Below are positions 57,801 through 64,000 of a DNA stretch of 64,000 nucleotides, piece by piece. The position numbers and the translations under genes were made by a program. Numbering within the stretch: the stretch's first letter is position 1; each line of letters begins with the position of its first letter. The stretch covers positions 1 through 64,000 of the forward strand of contig JABMCL010001366.1 in the NCBI GenBank assembly GCA_018857735.1. The letters run 5' to 3'. Under the pieces are notes generated by a model. That model was not told where the DNA came from. It worked only from the letters and a program-made list of their open reading frames with translations, and did not search any database. The DNA comes from Alviniconcha marisindica (taxonomy: Eukaryota > Mollusca > Gastropoda > Provannidae).

Positions 57801-60800
57801 TGAAGTGGTAATTACAGATTGTAGACATCAGTATTCAGAGCTGTAAATGTGATCAGAGAGAGGGGGGTGTTCTTCATTTGTCTGGAACTGTGCAGAATGT
57901 GTTGGCTTTTTCTCATTGTCAGCCCAGTGGCATTCTGTTGATAATTTGTGCTTTTTAGTCACCCATTTAGTCTTTAGTTCTACACAAGATGGTCATAAGA
58001 AAACTGGGGGGGGGGGGGGGGGGTAATGCAGATCTGCTTAGAAGAGGTGGTAACTGGATTTTAATTCCTGTTGGCTGCACAGAGTTATATTAGATTAAGT
58101 TTAGGAGAAATAGAGAAGATGGTATGAGTGTGATTTTTGGTCATGTGACAAGTATAGTGGTGGTAATTGTGTCCGTGAACATTCTAGTGTATGCTGGTGA
58201 TAATTGTGTCAGTGAACATTATAATGAGGCTGTCCTGAATTGAGTTTGTAGGTGTCTTGTGGTAAATCTAGTCATTTATATCATCTGATGACTTTTATGT
58301 GCCTAATTTTTATTTATTCATCTGTTTAACACCTCAGTTATTTCTGATTGCATGTATTAAGGTTCAAGTTAAGTGTATGTCCCAGTTTTAACATGCTGTT
58401 CTCTGGACAAGTGGGTGATAACTAGGATTGTGATGTAAATCTATGGGACCCAAAACTTCAGGATTTGTAGTGAAGTGCCCCCTTGGCATCAGCTTAAGTG
58501 GCTGTTGTTGTTGTTTTTTGTTGTTTTTAGCATCCCTGCTTGACAAAGTGGAACAGGTTGGAATGTTCCTTCTAGAATGCTGTCCTAAATTTTTGTACAA
58601 AACAGGTGGCTTTGAAATTTGTACATTTATTTGTAGTGTTTCTGTCCATTTTCTGGGTACTGTGATGATTAAAAAGTGACCCATTCGGTGGTGGTTTGGA
58701 GGGGGGGGGGGGGGGAACACAGTAAGGATTATTGTGATGGGTAATTTTACTTGTATAAAAATGTTTCATTAATTTATTACAGCTTTCCTGCATGTCACTG
58801 TCAGGACTCCCATGAAAAAGTAATAAGTTGAATCACTTGGTTTTTCTGTCAAGAGCTATGCTTGTAGGTCAGATACTGGTGATGCAGAGGTGTTCTCAGA
58901 CAGGTAATAACACTTTTAACAGGGAAAACTCATGAAGCGCCTACCCATCAGCTCAAAGCTGTGATCAATAGAAACACTTTTACAGTAATACTTGAAAAGT
59001 GGTTTGGGAACTGCCCATGACAGTAAAAGCAAGAAATGGTACTAGGTAATGGTGCAAAAATCACAAAACAACATGTACTCATAAACATTAATGGGACAAT
59101 CCACACTCTGGTGAAGACTTCATTTTAAATTACTTTAAATTTTCATTTATTTACACGGGCTTTTTTGTCTTTTTGCAGGCATGATTGAACGTCCACGGCA
59201 ATCTCTCACACCCAACGTTCCCAAACTAGGCATCAACAGCTCCAACAAGGACACACCCAACGTCAAGAAACGGCACCGGCGTGCCAAGAGTGGTGGTGTG
59301 AAAAACGTCGACCCAGGAGCTGGAGATGGTAAAAAACAAAGTGTAGCTCTTTTGTTACCAGAGAGAGTTTATTTGCTGTTAACGAAGTGTGTTGCTTGCT
59401 GAGAGTGCAGTTCTTGCAGCCAGTTCAGAAACAGATTTTGTCTATCAGTGAATAGTTATTTCATGCTGTTGTTATCTGGTTCATGTCCAGTTTTGTTGTT
59501 TTTCAGGGCGGGAGAGTGGGAAGGGGAGGGCCTCTGTAGTTGTAAAAAAAGTTGTACAGGTCACTGTAGTTGTGAAAAAAGTTGTTGTTTCTTATTGAGC
59601 TTGGGTACTAGTTTCTGACTGACATATTTCTGAGTTGTGAGATTTGTGAACTTGTACATTTCATTTCCACTGTCTCCACATGCGTTTGTTCTGTTGTATT
59701 GAGTTTGGTAATGAGCAGGGTGGTTCCAGTTTGGTCACAGACTGACATATGTATGCTAGAGTCCAGTAACGACTGCCTCATGTCTGTCAGTTATACACAG
59801 CTGAGTGGTCAAAACACTAAAGGTAAAGGACATGCAACTTAGCACACAATACCATAGAGACAAGGGCATATGACTCAGCAGCCAACACAGTAGAGTTAAA
59901 GGACAGGCAATTGGGCAGCCAACAAAGCAGAGTTAAAGGACATGGAACTAAGCAGCCAAGACGGTAAACATAAGGACATATGACTCAGCAGCCAGCACAG
60001 GACAAAGGACACACAACTGAGCTGCCAGTGCAGTAGAGTTAAAGGACAAACAGTAGATCATGCTGCCTCGACAAGGAATGCATGATGCAATATTGTACAG
60101 TCTCACAGTTATAGGTTAGACTGTTACATAAACAAAGATGCTTGCATGTTGTTTGTTTCAGAGTCAGATGGCTATGAGTTCATGATTGTCTCATTAGACA
60201 ATAAGCAGTGGCATTTTGAGGCCCAAAATTCTGATGTAAGTAAAGTTGTGTGTTGCTTTTCTGTCAAGTTTTTGGTGATTGTTATTAAAAGTGTTATTAA
60301 AGAGGGGTGAGGGGGGGGGGGGGGGGTACAATTCAGTACAGTACATAGTACAACTTTATTATCCTTGATTGAACATTTATTTGACAGCAATAAGAACAGC
60401 AAACATAAGACATCATGTTAGATTATAAAACATCACAATAAAATTATTACATAAAAAAGCGTCAACGTGGAATGTTCTATGAAAGTGGAATTCACTATTT
60501 AACATTGATAATAATACTGAATATCTTTTTTTTTTATCTGTCCAGATGTACTCTTCTTAACTCATTCAAGATGCCACAAAATGGCATGCTCGGCTCCTGT
60601 AGACGCACTGTTTTTGCCTGTTTAAAAAAGAATTGTAGTAAATTAACTACTAGGAATCATACAATAAACATATACATTTTTAGAAAGCTTGGGATGTGTA
60701 CTTGTCAGATAAATAATCCATAGAGTCATATCATATACCTTTCTCTGTCGCAACAGCAAAGCGGGAACTGTCCAAACACAGTAAAAAATCTAAAAAATCT

Positions 60801-63145
60801 ACTGGTTGCACAGATCCCAATGATGAAAATGAAGATGTTATTATCGCTGTCACTCTAGTCCGCCTCGAGATCTACTGGCACAAACTCCTCGCCAGAATCA
60901 ACAATGTTCTCTTCAGAACCACTGTCCAAAAAATCTTCTAGGTCCGAGCCCTCATTCAGTACTAATTCCAGTTTCCCTCGCTGAGTAACCATGCGCGCCA
61001 CCATTTTGAAATGTACAACTTTCATCAGTTTGACACACGTGTTACAAATGCCAAAACAGACAAAGGAACACTCAACAGGACTAAGTGCAGTTAGTGTAAT
61101 ATAATTGCCTCCAGTCAACTCAAAAGTCGGTAAGACTGTTAAAAATCTTAAATTGCCTTCAAGCGTACTGCTAAGCTCCGCGTCTTAAGACGCGGAAAGC
61201 CTTGAAAGAGTTAAGGTCTTCAAGACTTAAATATAATGCCTTATAGTTTTATTCTACATTGGTGTTTTGTATATATATACAGTATATGAAATTCATCTAA
61301 TTTTAAAATGTTTACAGATCTGCATTCCCTTGATGTTCTGTCTTTTCTGTCACCTGTATCTTTCACTATGTTTATTATGACTTTCTGTGTGACAGGATCG
61401 TGATGGTTGGGTGGATGCCATCGAGCAACAGATTCTGACCAGTCTACAGGGCAATGATATTCTGGGCAAACCTAGAGTGAGTATTAATACTGCCTGGAGC
61501 AGTCTAAGGAGGCAGAGAGATTCTGGGCAAATCTAGAGAATGGGTGGAGGAGGGATATTCTGGGCAGATCTAGAGTAGATGGAGCAGGGATATTCTCAGC
61601 AAATTTAGAGAGCACATGGAGCAGGGGTATTCTTGGCAAATCTAGAGAGAATGTGGAGCAGCCTGGGCTGGAGGGCAGTGTTATTTTGGGCAAGTATAAA
61701 GCAAGTATATGAAGCTGTCTAGAAAGGCAGTGCTATTCTGGGCAAGTATAGAGAGTACATGAAGCTGTCTAGTGGCAGTGCTATTCTGGGCAGGGGTAGA
61801 GAGTACATGAAACTGTCTAGTGGTAGTGATATTCTGGGCAAGTGTAGAGAGTACATGACGCTGTCTAGTGGCAGTGCTATTCTGGGCAAGTATAGAGAGT
61901 ACATGAAGCTGTCTAATGGCAGTGCTGTTCTGGGCAAGTATAGAGAGTACATGAAGCTGTCTAATGGCAGTGCTATTCTGGGCAAGTATAGAGAGTACAT
62001 GAAGCTGTCTAGTGGCAGTGCTGTTCTGGGCAGGGGTAGAGAGTACATGAAACTGTCTAGTGGTAGTGATATTCTGGGAAAGTGTAGAGAGTACATGATG
62101 CTGTCTAGTGGCAGTGCTATTCTGGGCAAGTGTAGAGAGTACATGACGCTGTCTAGTGGCAGTGATATTCTGGACAAGTGTAGAGAGTACATGACACTGT
62201 CTAGTGGCAGTGCTATTCTGGGCAAGTATAGAGAGTACATGAAGCTGTCTAGTGGCAGTGCTATTATGGGCAAGCATAGAGAGAACATGAAACTGTCTAG
62301 TGGCATGCTATTCTGGGCAAGTAAGTATAGAGAGTACGTGAAGCTGTCTAGTGGCAGTGCTATTCTGGGCACGTGTAGAGTGAATACATAAAGCAGTCTA
62401 AGGGACAGTGATGTTGTGTGTGAGTACATCCATCAATCTAGGGGGTAGTGATATTCTGTGAAATATTCTGGGCAAGTGTAGAGAGTACATGAAGCAGTCA
62501 AGTGGGCAGTGATATTCTGGGCGTGTCTGGAGTGAGTAAATGTAGCAGTCTAGTGGACAGTGATATTCTGGGCATGTCTAGAGTGAGTAAATGTAGCAGT
62601 CTAGTGGACAGTGATATTCTGGGCATGTCTGGAGTGAGTAAATGTAGCAGTCTAGTGGACAGTGATATTCTGGGCATGTCTGGAGTGAGTAAATGTAGCA
62701 CTAGCAGTCTAGTGGACAGTGATATTCTGGGCATATATAGAATAATTAGATGCAGCACTCTAGGGGAGAACAATATGCTGGGCATATGTAGATTGAGTTC
62801 ATGGAACTGCCTAGAGGCAGTGATGTTCATGGCCAGTTTAGAGTAGAAGTAAATGCATCAGTCTAGGGGGCAGTGATAAACTGATATGGCAGCTGAACAA
62901 ATTGGTAAATTGTAAATGGTATATATTATGTATGTGTATCATGTGAAGAAGCACGTTGAGCTCGCTCAGCGGAGAATAGCACTATAGAAAATGTATGTAT
63001 TATTATTATTATCAGTTACCAGTGAGGACTGAAGGTGGGTGTTGATGCATGGTGTTGCAGAAGCAGAGCAACATGGACCACACATGCCTGCAGACCATCA
63101 GAACCACACGGGGCAACACCATCTGTGCAGACTGTGGCACACCCA
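12352..63145 (+). CDS. AGAP1: AGAP1/3-like Arf GTPase-activating protein (centaurin-gamma), 3' end outside window
   Basis: Seventeen joined exons give about 690 residues before the window ends. Order of parts: N-terminal segment ([45 protein letters not shown]); Ras-like GTPase domain with P-loop GSVQSGKS (about residues 84-91), IRDEGG as the DxxG region, and VGTQD in the NKxD position; a Ser- then Pro-rich linker; first half of the PH domain ([30 protein letters not shown]); a basic/Ser insert; second half of the PH domain ([32 protein letters not shown]); and the first CADC pair of the ArfGAP zinc finger. The family hydrolyses Arf-GTP at endosomal and AP-1/AP-3 membranes. The rest of the ArfGAP domain and the ankyrin repeats lie beyond 64000. 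Invertebrates usually have a single such gene (fly CenG1A), so AGAP1 versus AGAP3 is not resolvable. Confidence 0.95.
18925..19869. mobile_element. hAT-like non-autonomous element with CAGGGGTCACGCT ends
   Basis: A 945-bp segment begins CAGGGGTCACGCT and ends with the exact reverse complement AGCGTGACCCCTG. CAGGGGTC-type ends are frequent in hAT elements. Both ends abut TA-rich microsatellite sequence, so the 8-bp target duplication expected for hAT cannot be verified. No transposase frame is present. Confidence 0.6.
20079..20263. mobile_element. 185-bp inverted-repeat element (MITE-like)
   Basis: The left end ATGTTGTACATCAGATATTA and the following CAACA are matched at the right end as a reverse complement with two mismatches (25-bp arms; CATCAGATATTACAACA is perfect). 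The core between is about 135 bp and A/T-rich. It is most simply a short MITE; the superfamily is unclear. Confidence 0.55.
22671..22729 (+). CDS. AGAP1: AGAP exon 2
   Basis: Encodes (D)[19 protein letters not shown], a highly conserved AGAP segment. Acceptor TTGGCAG, donor CTG|GTAAGC; enters phase 1, leaves phase 0. Confidence 0.95.
22770..23660. repeat. Degenerate minisatellite in AGAP intron 2, unit roughly 60-75 bp
   Basis: Recurring phrases are GAATTACTCCAAAGAG, TCAGTTGGGGTTATTGCATT and GATACTGGCAG. Units vary in length and sequence, with about a dozen copies between exon 2 and exon 3. Confidence 0.85.
23771..23858 (+). CDS. AGAP1: AGAP exon 3 (P-loop of GTPase domain)
   Basis: Encodes [20 protein letters not shown] and [17 protein letters not shown] is the nucleotide-binding P-loop. 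Donor GAAG|GTACAA, phase 1. Confidence 0.96.
24235..24320 (+). CDS. AGAP1: AGAP exon 4 (switch region of GTPase domain)
   Basis: Encodes [20 protein letters not shown] then EGGAPEMQ. Acceptor TTCCAG, donor CAG|GTTAGT, phase 0 out. Confidence 0.96.
24321..25566 (+). other. AGAP1: AGAP intron 4
   Basis: 1.2 kb without a gene. Contains a two-copy tandem repeat at about 25172-25326 sharing CATAT(A/G)TTATGTAGTAAAA and TTTAGATGACCTGGAATAGG, period about 75 bp. Confidence 0.7.
25567..25708 (+). CDS. AGAP1: AGAP exon 5 (GTPase domain)
   Basis: Encodes [20 protein letters not shown] and the next helix, ending [10 protein letters not shown](D). GTQD occupies the base-recognition NKxD position. Donor CAGG|GTCAGT, phase 1. 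Confidence 0.96.
26618..26870 (+). repeat. G-rich tract cluster
   Basis: Several runs of 7-20 G separated by GA-rich spacers, with a purine-rich + strand. It has clear G-quadruplex potential. Long open frames here on both strands are composition artefacts. Confidence 0.85.
28975..29165 (+). other. GC-rich block of unknown origin
   Basis: A compositional break in an A/T-rich intron: CpG-rich, with GGCGAGGGGACACC, CTGGCGGCGGTCCACGG and TTCGCGGTCGAACC, followed by C-rich sequence and a 20-nt poly-C at 29234-29253. It could be part of a dispersed repeat or a retrocopy fragment. I do not recognise a protein. Confidence 0.35.
29234..29253 (+). repeat. Poly(C) run
   Basis: Twenty consecutive C. 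Similar runs lie near 30989, 32104, 34217, 36710 and 63404. Confidence 0.9.
30075..30121 (+). repeat. (GT)n microsatellite
   Basis: About 23 GT units. Both flanks carry a duplicated phrase AATGGTTTAGAA(C/T)TAAATTT. Confidence 0.95.
32698..32718 (+). repeat. Poly(G) run
   Basis: About 21 consecutive G, one of many in this gene. Confidence 0.9.
35130..36030 (+). repeat. 39-bp minisatellite in AGAP intron 5
   Basis: Roughly 20-23 copies of a 39-bp unit built around CCAACTTGTACAGCACTCAG and TATCCATGTGCA(A/G)ACT. The unit is a multiple of three, so it stays open in several frames on both strands (up to 260 codons on +). The peptides are simple echoes of the repeat and are not taken as genes. Confidence 0.95.
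35254..35315. repeat. Perfect 29-bp-arm inverted repeat inside the minisatellite
   Basis: Arm 35254-35282 (TATCCACAGGCAAAACTATG and on to ACTTGT), loop CTAT 35283-35286, arm 35287-35315 is the exact reverse complement. It is a fold-back of one minisatellite unit. Confidence 0.95.
36300..36510 (-). repeat. tRNA-derived SINE
   Basis: Read on the - strand from 36508, it starts GGGGAGCAGGGATAGCTCAG and contains an A box (TAGCTCAGTGATTAGAG) and a B box (GTGGGTTCGAGTCCC, 36441-36454) with tRNA-like spacing. A non-tRNA body follows, including AAAAGATCCCAGTCATTCTG. No mature tRNA fold is expected. The 3' end of the element is uncertain and may extend towards 36030. Confidence 0.75.
37125..37259 (+). 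CDS. AGAP1: AGAP exon 6 (end of GTPase domain)
   Basis: Encodes (D)[18 protein letters not shown], then [20 protein letters not shown](D). Closely matches the AGAP family. Acceptor CTTCAG, donor GATG|GTATGT, phase 1. Confidence 0.97.
37689..37987 (+). CDS. AGAP1: AGAP exon 7 (Ser-rich linker)
   Basis: Starts (A)[18 protein letters not shown], then a Ser/Gln-rich linker. Two donors fit phase 0: GGG|GTAGGT at 37880, giving a shorter exon to 37879, and the stronger CAG|GTAAAT at 37988. The extra 36 codons (from [10 protein letters not shown]) are less linker-like and lie next to an 84-bp tandem duplication, so the short form may be ancestral. Confidence 0.8.
37958..38119 (+). repeat. 84-bp tandem duplication across the exon 7 donor
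   Basis: Two copies (37958 and 38042) share GTCATGTCAGGGCAGATCAC and the donor CAG|GTAAA. The unit is 28 codons and stays open, so use of the second donor (38072) would add 28 residues in frame. Confidence 0.85.
38186..38596 (+). repeat. About 79-bp minisatellite, five copies
   Basis: Units contain AGCAGTATAGTATTCTGGCC, CAGAACCTTTGAAAG and CAGGGCTTCCAGCATGTCAC. High identity between copies suggests recent expansion in intron 7. Confidence 0.93.
38749..38964 (+). CDS. AGAP1: AGAP exon 8 (Lys/Pro-rich linker)
   Basis: 72 codons, phase 0 in and out. A charged start ([16 protein letters not shown]), then [18 protein letters not shown] and similar. A poly-Pro linker could bind SH3/WW/EVH1 domains; that is inference. 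Acceptor GACAG, donor CAG|GTAAGG. Confidence 0.85.
38965..42516 (+). other. AGAP1: AGAP intron 8
   Basis: 3.55 kb. Contains a degenerate CATTGTTGTCC-type repeat (40260-40425), (GT)n near 40817-40847, and the 50-bp minisatellite at 41550-41944. No exon supported. Confidence 0.6.
41550..41944 (+). repeat. 50-bp minisatellite, eight near-identical copies
   Basis: Exact 50-bp period starting TAGTTGGACCA(A/G)GAAAAC. The A/G site reads A,A,G,A,G,A,A,G across copies, and copy 6 has a private T to C change. Near-perfect identity implies recent amplification or ongoing homogenisation. Confidence 0.97.
42517..42615 (+). CDS. AGAP1: AGAP cassette exon 9a
   Basis: 33 codons, phase 0 both ends, acceptor ATCTAG, donor AGT|GTAAGT. 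Encodes [20 protein letters not shown] and ends KSNSFS. Shares the STP-x-x-[S/T]-R motif with exons 9b and 9c, so it is probably one of a set of duplicated alternative exons. Confidence 0.75.
42616..45447 (+). other. AGAP1: Intron after cassette exon 9a
   Basis: 2.8 kb. A 96-codon open frame at 44359-44649 has no recognised domain and no splice support. A small tandem duplication lies at about 44866-44935. Nothing else identified. Confidence 0.5.
45448..45540 (+). CDS. AGAP1: Possible AGAP cassette exon 9x
   Basis: 93 nt with good borders (CTTCAG|, AGT|GTAAGT), open only in phase 0. Encodes [20 protein letters not shown] then [10 protein letters not shown]. It lacks STP but AQAWKNKQ aligns with TQSRKNRR of exon 9c, and the length equals that of 9b. 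It may be a diverged fourth copy or a chance exon. Confidence 0.45.
45918..45944 (+). repeat. Poly(G) run
   Basis: About 27 consecutive G between cassette exons 9x and 9b. Confidence 0.9.
46069..46161 (+). CDS. AGAP1: AGAP cassette exon 9b
   Basis: 31 codons, phase 0 both ends, acceptor TTTTAG, donor CTT|GTAAGT. Encodes [20 protein letters not shown] then [11 protein letters not shown]. The [10 protein letters not shown] part aligns with the other cassette exons. Confidence 0.7.
46162..49979 (+). other. AGAP1: Intron between cassette exons 9b and 9c
   Basis: 3.8 kb with (TC)n at 47435-47485, (TG)n at 47530-47562, a 45-bp three-copy repeat at 49493-49627 and a poly(G) run near 49738-49756. 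No gene seen. Confidence 0.6.
49493..49627 (+). repeat. 45-bp tandem repeat, three copies
   Basis: Three identical 45-bp units beginning GTGAATTGTGAAGTTGGTAG. The period of 15 codons keeps a frame open by chance. Confidence 0.95.
49980..50069 (+). CDS. AGAP1: AGAP cassette exon 9c
   Basis: 30 codons, phase 0, acceptor TTTCAG, donor AAT|GTAAGA. Encodes [20 protein letters not shown] then [10 protein letters not shown]. The TP..RK...RRSNLF pattern is the one conserved in vertebrate AGAP1 just before the PH domain, so this is likely the ancestral or default member. Confidence 0.88.
50070..52312 (+). other. AGAP1: Intron before the PH-domain exons
   Basis: 2.2 kb. (CT)n at 50389-50461, (TC)n near 51356-51384, poly(G) at about 50819-50834 and a 34-nt poly(G) at 51777-51810. 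No exon supported. Confidence 0.6.
51777..51810 (+). repeat. 34-nt poly(G) run
   Basis: The longest pure G run in the window apart from the edge poly(C). Confidence 0.93.
52313..52387 (+). CDS. AGAP1: AGAP exon 10 (start of PH domain)
   Basis: 25 codons: [20 protein letters not shown] then [15 protein letters not shown] is a family hallmark preceding PH strand 1. Acceptor TTGCAG, donor CAG|GTGAGC. Confidence 0.96.
52495..53164 (+). repeat. Degenerate tandem copies of the exon 11 acceptor boundary
   Basis: About ten copies, mostly around 55-60 bp apart, of a unit containing TTTCAGGGTTAC(.)TGTACAAG followed by A-rich sequence and (C)ATGG(G/A)CT. The last unit (53158-53205) is the genuine acceptor and start of exon 11 (GGT TAC CTG TAC AAG AAG). 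Earlier copies sit at about 52568, 52620, 52710, 52766, 52820, 52925, 52984, 53046 and 53103, many keeping CAG|GG. Confidence 0.85.
53165..53266 (+). CDS. AGAP1: AGAP exon 11 (PH domain, first half)
   Basis: 34 codons: [20 protein letters not shown] then [14 protein letters not shown]. Donor CAT|GTGAGT, phase 0. Confidence 0.97.
53474..53618 (+). CDS. AGAP1: AGAP exon 12 (PH domain and start of insert)
   Basis: Encodes [20 protein letters not shown], then PGMRPRGSR and a Ser/Asn-rich stretch; phase 1 donor ACAG|GTAGGG. The insert that splits the PH domain begins here. Confidence 0.96.
54361..54429 (+). CDS. AGAP1: AGAP exon 13 (PH insert)
   Basis: Encodes (A)[18 protein letters not shown] then SITP. 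Phase 1 to phase 1, so it could be skipped without frame change. Acceptor TTTCAG, donor CCAG|GTGAGA. Confidence 0.88.
54430..59178 (+). other. AGAP1: AGAP intron 13
   Basis: 4.75 kb. Contains a (CA)n run at 57360-57376, poly(G) at about 58009-58023 and near 58701, and A/T-rich sequence. No additional AGAP exon was found, although vertebrate AGAP1 has a longer insert in this position. Confidence 0.6.
59179..59328 (+). CDS. AGAP1: AGAP exon 14 (basic Ser-rich insert)
   Basis: Encodes (G)[18 protein letters not shown], then [14 protein letters not shown], matching the KKHRRKKS basic patch of vertebrate AGAPs. Phase 1 in and out. Acceptor TTGCAG, donor GATG|GTAAAA. Confidence 0.94.
59818..60055 (+). 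repeat. Degenerate repeat of about 40 bp
   Basis: Five or six loose copies of a unit containing AAAGGACA(T/G)GCAA, CAGCAGCCAACA and GTAGAGTT. Old, diverged minisatellite in intron 14. Confidence 0.7.
60162..60235 (+). CDS. AGAP1: AGAP exon 15 (PH domain, second half)
   Basis: Encodes (E)[19 protein letters not shown] then AQNSD. Acceptor TTTCAG, donor GAT|GTAAGT. Confidence 0.97.
60561..61210 (-). mobile_element. piggyBac-like internal-deletion element with remnant frame
   Basis: 650 bp flanked by TTAA (60557-60560 and 61211-61214), with ends CTCATTCAAG and CTTGAAAGAG (one mismatch as inverted repeats). A subterminal perfect 20-bp palindrome TCCGCGTCTTAAGACGCGGA lies at 61177-61196. A minus-strand frame (60855-61118) contains [17 protein letters not shown] and EEFVPVDLE, acidic like the N-terminus of piggyBac transposases. 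The catalytic DDD core is absent, so it is non-autonomous. Confidence 0.75.
61396..61476 (+). CDS. AGAP1: AGAP exon 16 (PH domain C-terminal helix)
   Basis: 27 codons: [20 protein letters not shown] then DILGKPR. The Trp-containing helix is the PH C-terminal helix. Donor AGA|GTGAGT, phase 0. The last 40 nt of this exon are the apparent seed of the adjacent minisatellite. Confidence 0.96.
61484..62880 (+). repeat. 48-51-bp minisatellite derived from the exon 16 donor boundary
   Basis: About 25-30 copies. The unit GTCTAGTGG(.)CAGTGATATTCTGGGCA(A/T) plus TCTAGAGTGAGTA mirrors the exon end AGTCTACAGGGCAATGATAT then TCTGGGCA and the donor CTAGA|GTGAGT. Units of 48 bp (61740-62390) and 51 bp (62500-62720) keep the exon reading frame ([10 protein letters not shown] versus LQGNDILGK), which explains open frames of up to 236 codons on both strands. 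Confidence 0.93.
63061..63145 (+). CDS. AGAP1: AGAP exon 17 (start of ArfGAP zinc finger)
   Basis: Encodes [20 protein letters not shown] then [12 protein letters not shown] is the first Cys pair of the C4 ArfGAP zinc finger. Donor CCA|GTAAGT, phase 1. The exon carrying NPxWASLNLG and the arginine finger region is not in the window. Confidence 0.96.
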
Positions 63146-64000
63146 GTAAGTCCGTGCAGTACTGGCAGCTGAGGTTCTGTCCACTTCTCTTGGCCTGTAG
63201 ACTGGAAAACCCTTGTAGGGCTGTGGATTTCTTTCACATGCATTACTTCAGCATTTTGTGTATGGAAACCATTTACGTGACTGCATGGTGGGGGGGGGGG
63301 GGGGGGGGGGCTTCTAAACATCTTACAAGTGACCCAGTTTTTGCTTGCTTAAATTCCCCCAGAACGTAATGTTTTGGGGGTGTTTTGGATTTTCTTTTAC
63401 AGACCCCCCCCCCCCCCCCCCAACCACTCATATTTGGTATCAGTAGAAAGATCAACTTCTGAGCAACTTCTGATCTTTTCAGTGATAATACTTGCATTTG
63501 CAATGATAGTCTGCAGCAATTCTAAGATGGCATCAAACAACATGACAAAGCATTGCAAGAAAGTTTGATTGTCTTACCATAATGTTTCTATATGCATCCA
63601 TTTTAACACAGTACACCACATAGTACACATTCATGTCTCTTTCTTCACTTTTAACTGTAGTTTGTTCAGGTTACACACACACATACACACACACACACAC
63701 AGATGCAGTTTCATGGCAGCACATCTTTTTCCCCTGAAAAGACACATGTCAGAAACAATTGAGCATCCATCAAGGGAAAGCACTTTTTCGACACAGAAAT
63801 GAATGCTTTGTCGTAATGCACAGTTCTGTCCTCTGGATTGAGACGGCTGTCCTACAAGTTTTGAATGTTAAACACTCACATACTAGCTTTCTGTCCAATG
63901 TGTGTTTAATCAGTTCTTTAAACATGTTTTATTCAGGCAATGTTTGTGTTTACAATTCATATTCTGCCATCATAGCTTGGAAATGCAGGAGATGAAATAT
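63146..64000 (+). other. AGAP1: AGAP intron 17 (partial)
   Basis: Contains a 21-nt poly(G) at 63290-63310, a poly(C) at about 63404-63421 and an (AC)n run at about 63673-63700. No further exon before the window edge. Confidence 0.7.

Noticed and set aside
61681..62429. Open frames of about 200-236 codons on both strands
   Set aside because: They follow the 48-bp repeat unit, a multiple of three, and sit in an AGAP intron; the peptides are only repeat echoes.

Overview
The window is animal (metazoan) nuclear DNA. It holds two protein-coding genes on the + strand, both built from short exons in long introns with GT-AG boundaries. The intron-rich architecture, tRNA-derived SINE, MITEs and abundant minisatellites suggest an invertebrate, most likely a lophotrochozoan such as a gastropod mollusc. 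That placement is inference; nothing in the window fixes the species.

Positions 1-2500 are repeat-rich, with a frameshifted THAP-domain relic and a pair of inverted repeats. Positions 2530-9290 are the gene for nascent polypeptide-associated complex subunit alpha (NACA): a non-coding first exon with a TOP-like start, then six coding exons giving 209 residues. Introns 2, 3, 4 and 5 each carry one copy of a box C/D snoRNA-like gene, so the locus appears to be both a translation-factor gene and a snoRNA host. Introns 2 and 3 also carry two copies of one piggyBac-like MITE.

Positions 9291-12200 are intergenic. From 12352 to beyond the right edge runs an Arf-GAP of the AGAP (centaurin-gamma) family: an N-terminal conserved segment, a Ras-like GTPase domain with P-loop, a Ser- and Pro-rich linker, a split PH domain and the first half of the ArfGAP zinc finger, where the window ends. 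The ankyrin repeats lie outside. I place 17 regular exons, counting one member of a cassette cluster as exon 9. The cluster (42517-50069) has up to four tandem, all-phase-0, similarly sized exons between linker and PH domain, three of which share an STP-x-x-[S/T]-R motif. They look like duplicated, possibly mutually exclusive exons.

A recurring oddity of the AGAP gene is that tandem repeats have grown out of exon-intron boundaries: the exon 16 donor (61484-62880), the exon 11 acceptor (52495-53205) and the exon 7 donor (84-bp duplication at 37958). These leave many decoy splice-site copies beside real exons. Other introns hold ordinary minisatellites (39, 50, 45 and about 79-bp units), a perfect 29-bp-arm hairpin, a tRNA-derived SINE, another piggyBac-like element with a remnant reading frame, a hAT-like element, and well over a dozen long poly(G)/poly(C) runs. 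Positions 13500-21720 have strikingly stretched homopolymers and may be a decayed repeat island or low-quality consensus.

No bacterial, plasmid, phage, CRISPR or rRNA features are present.
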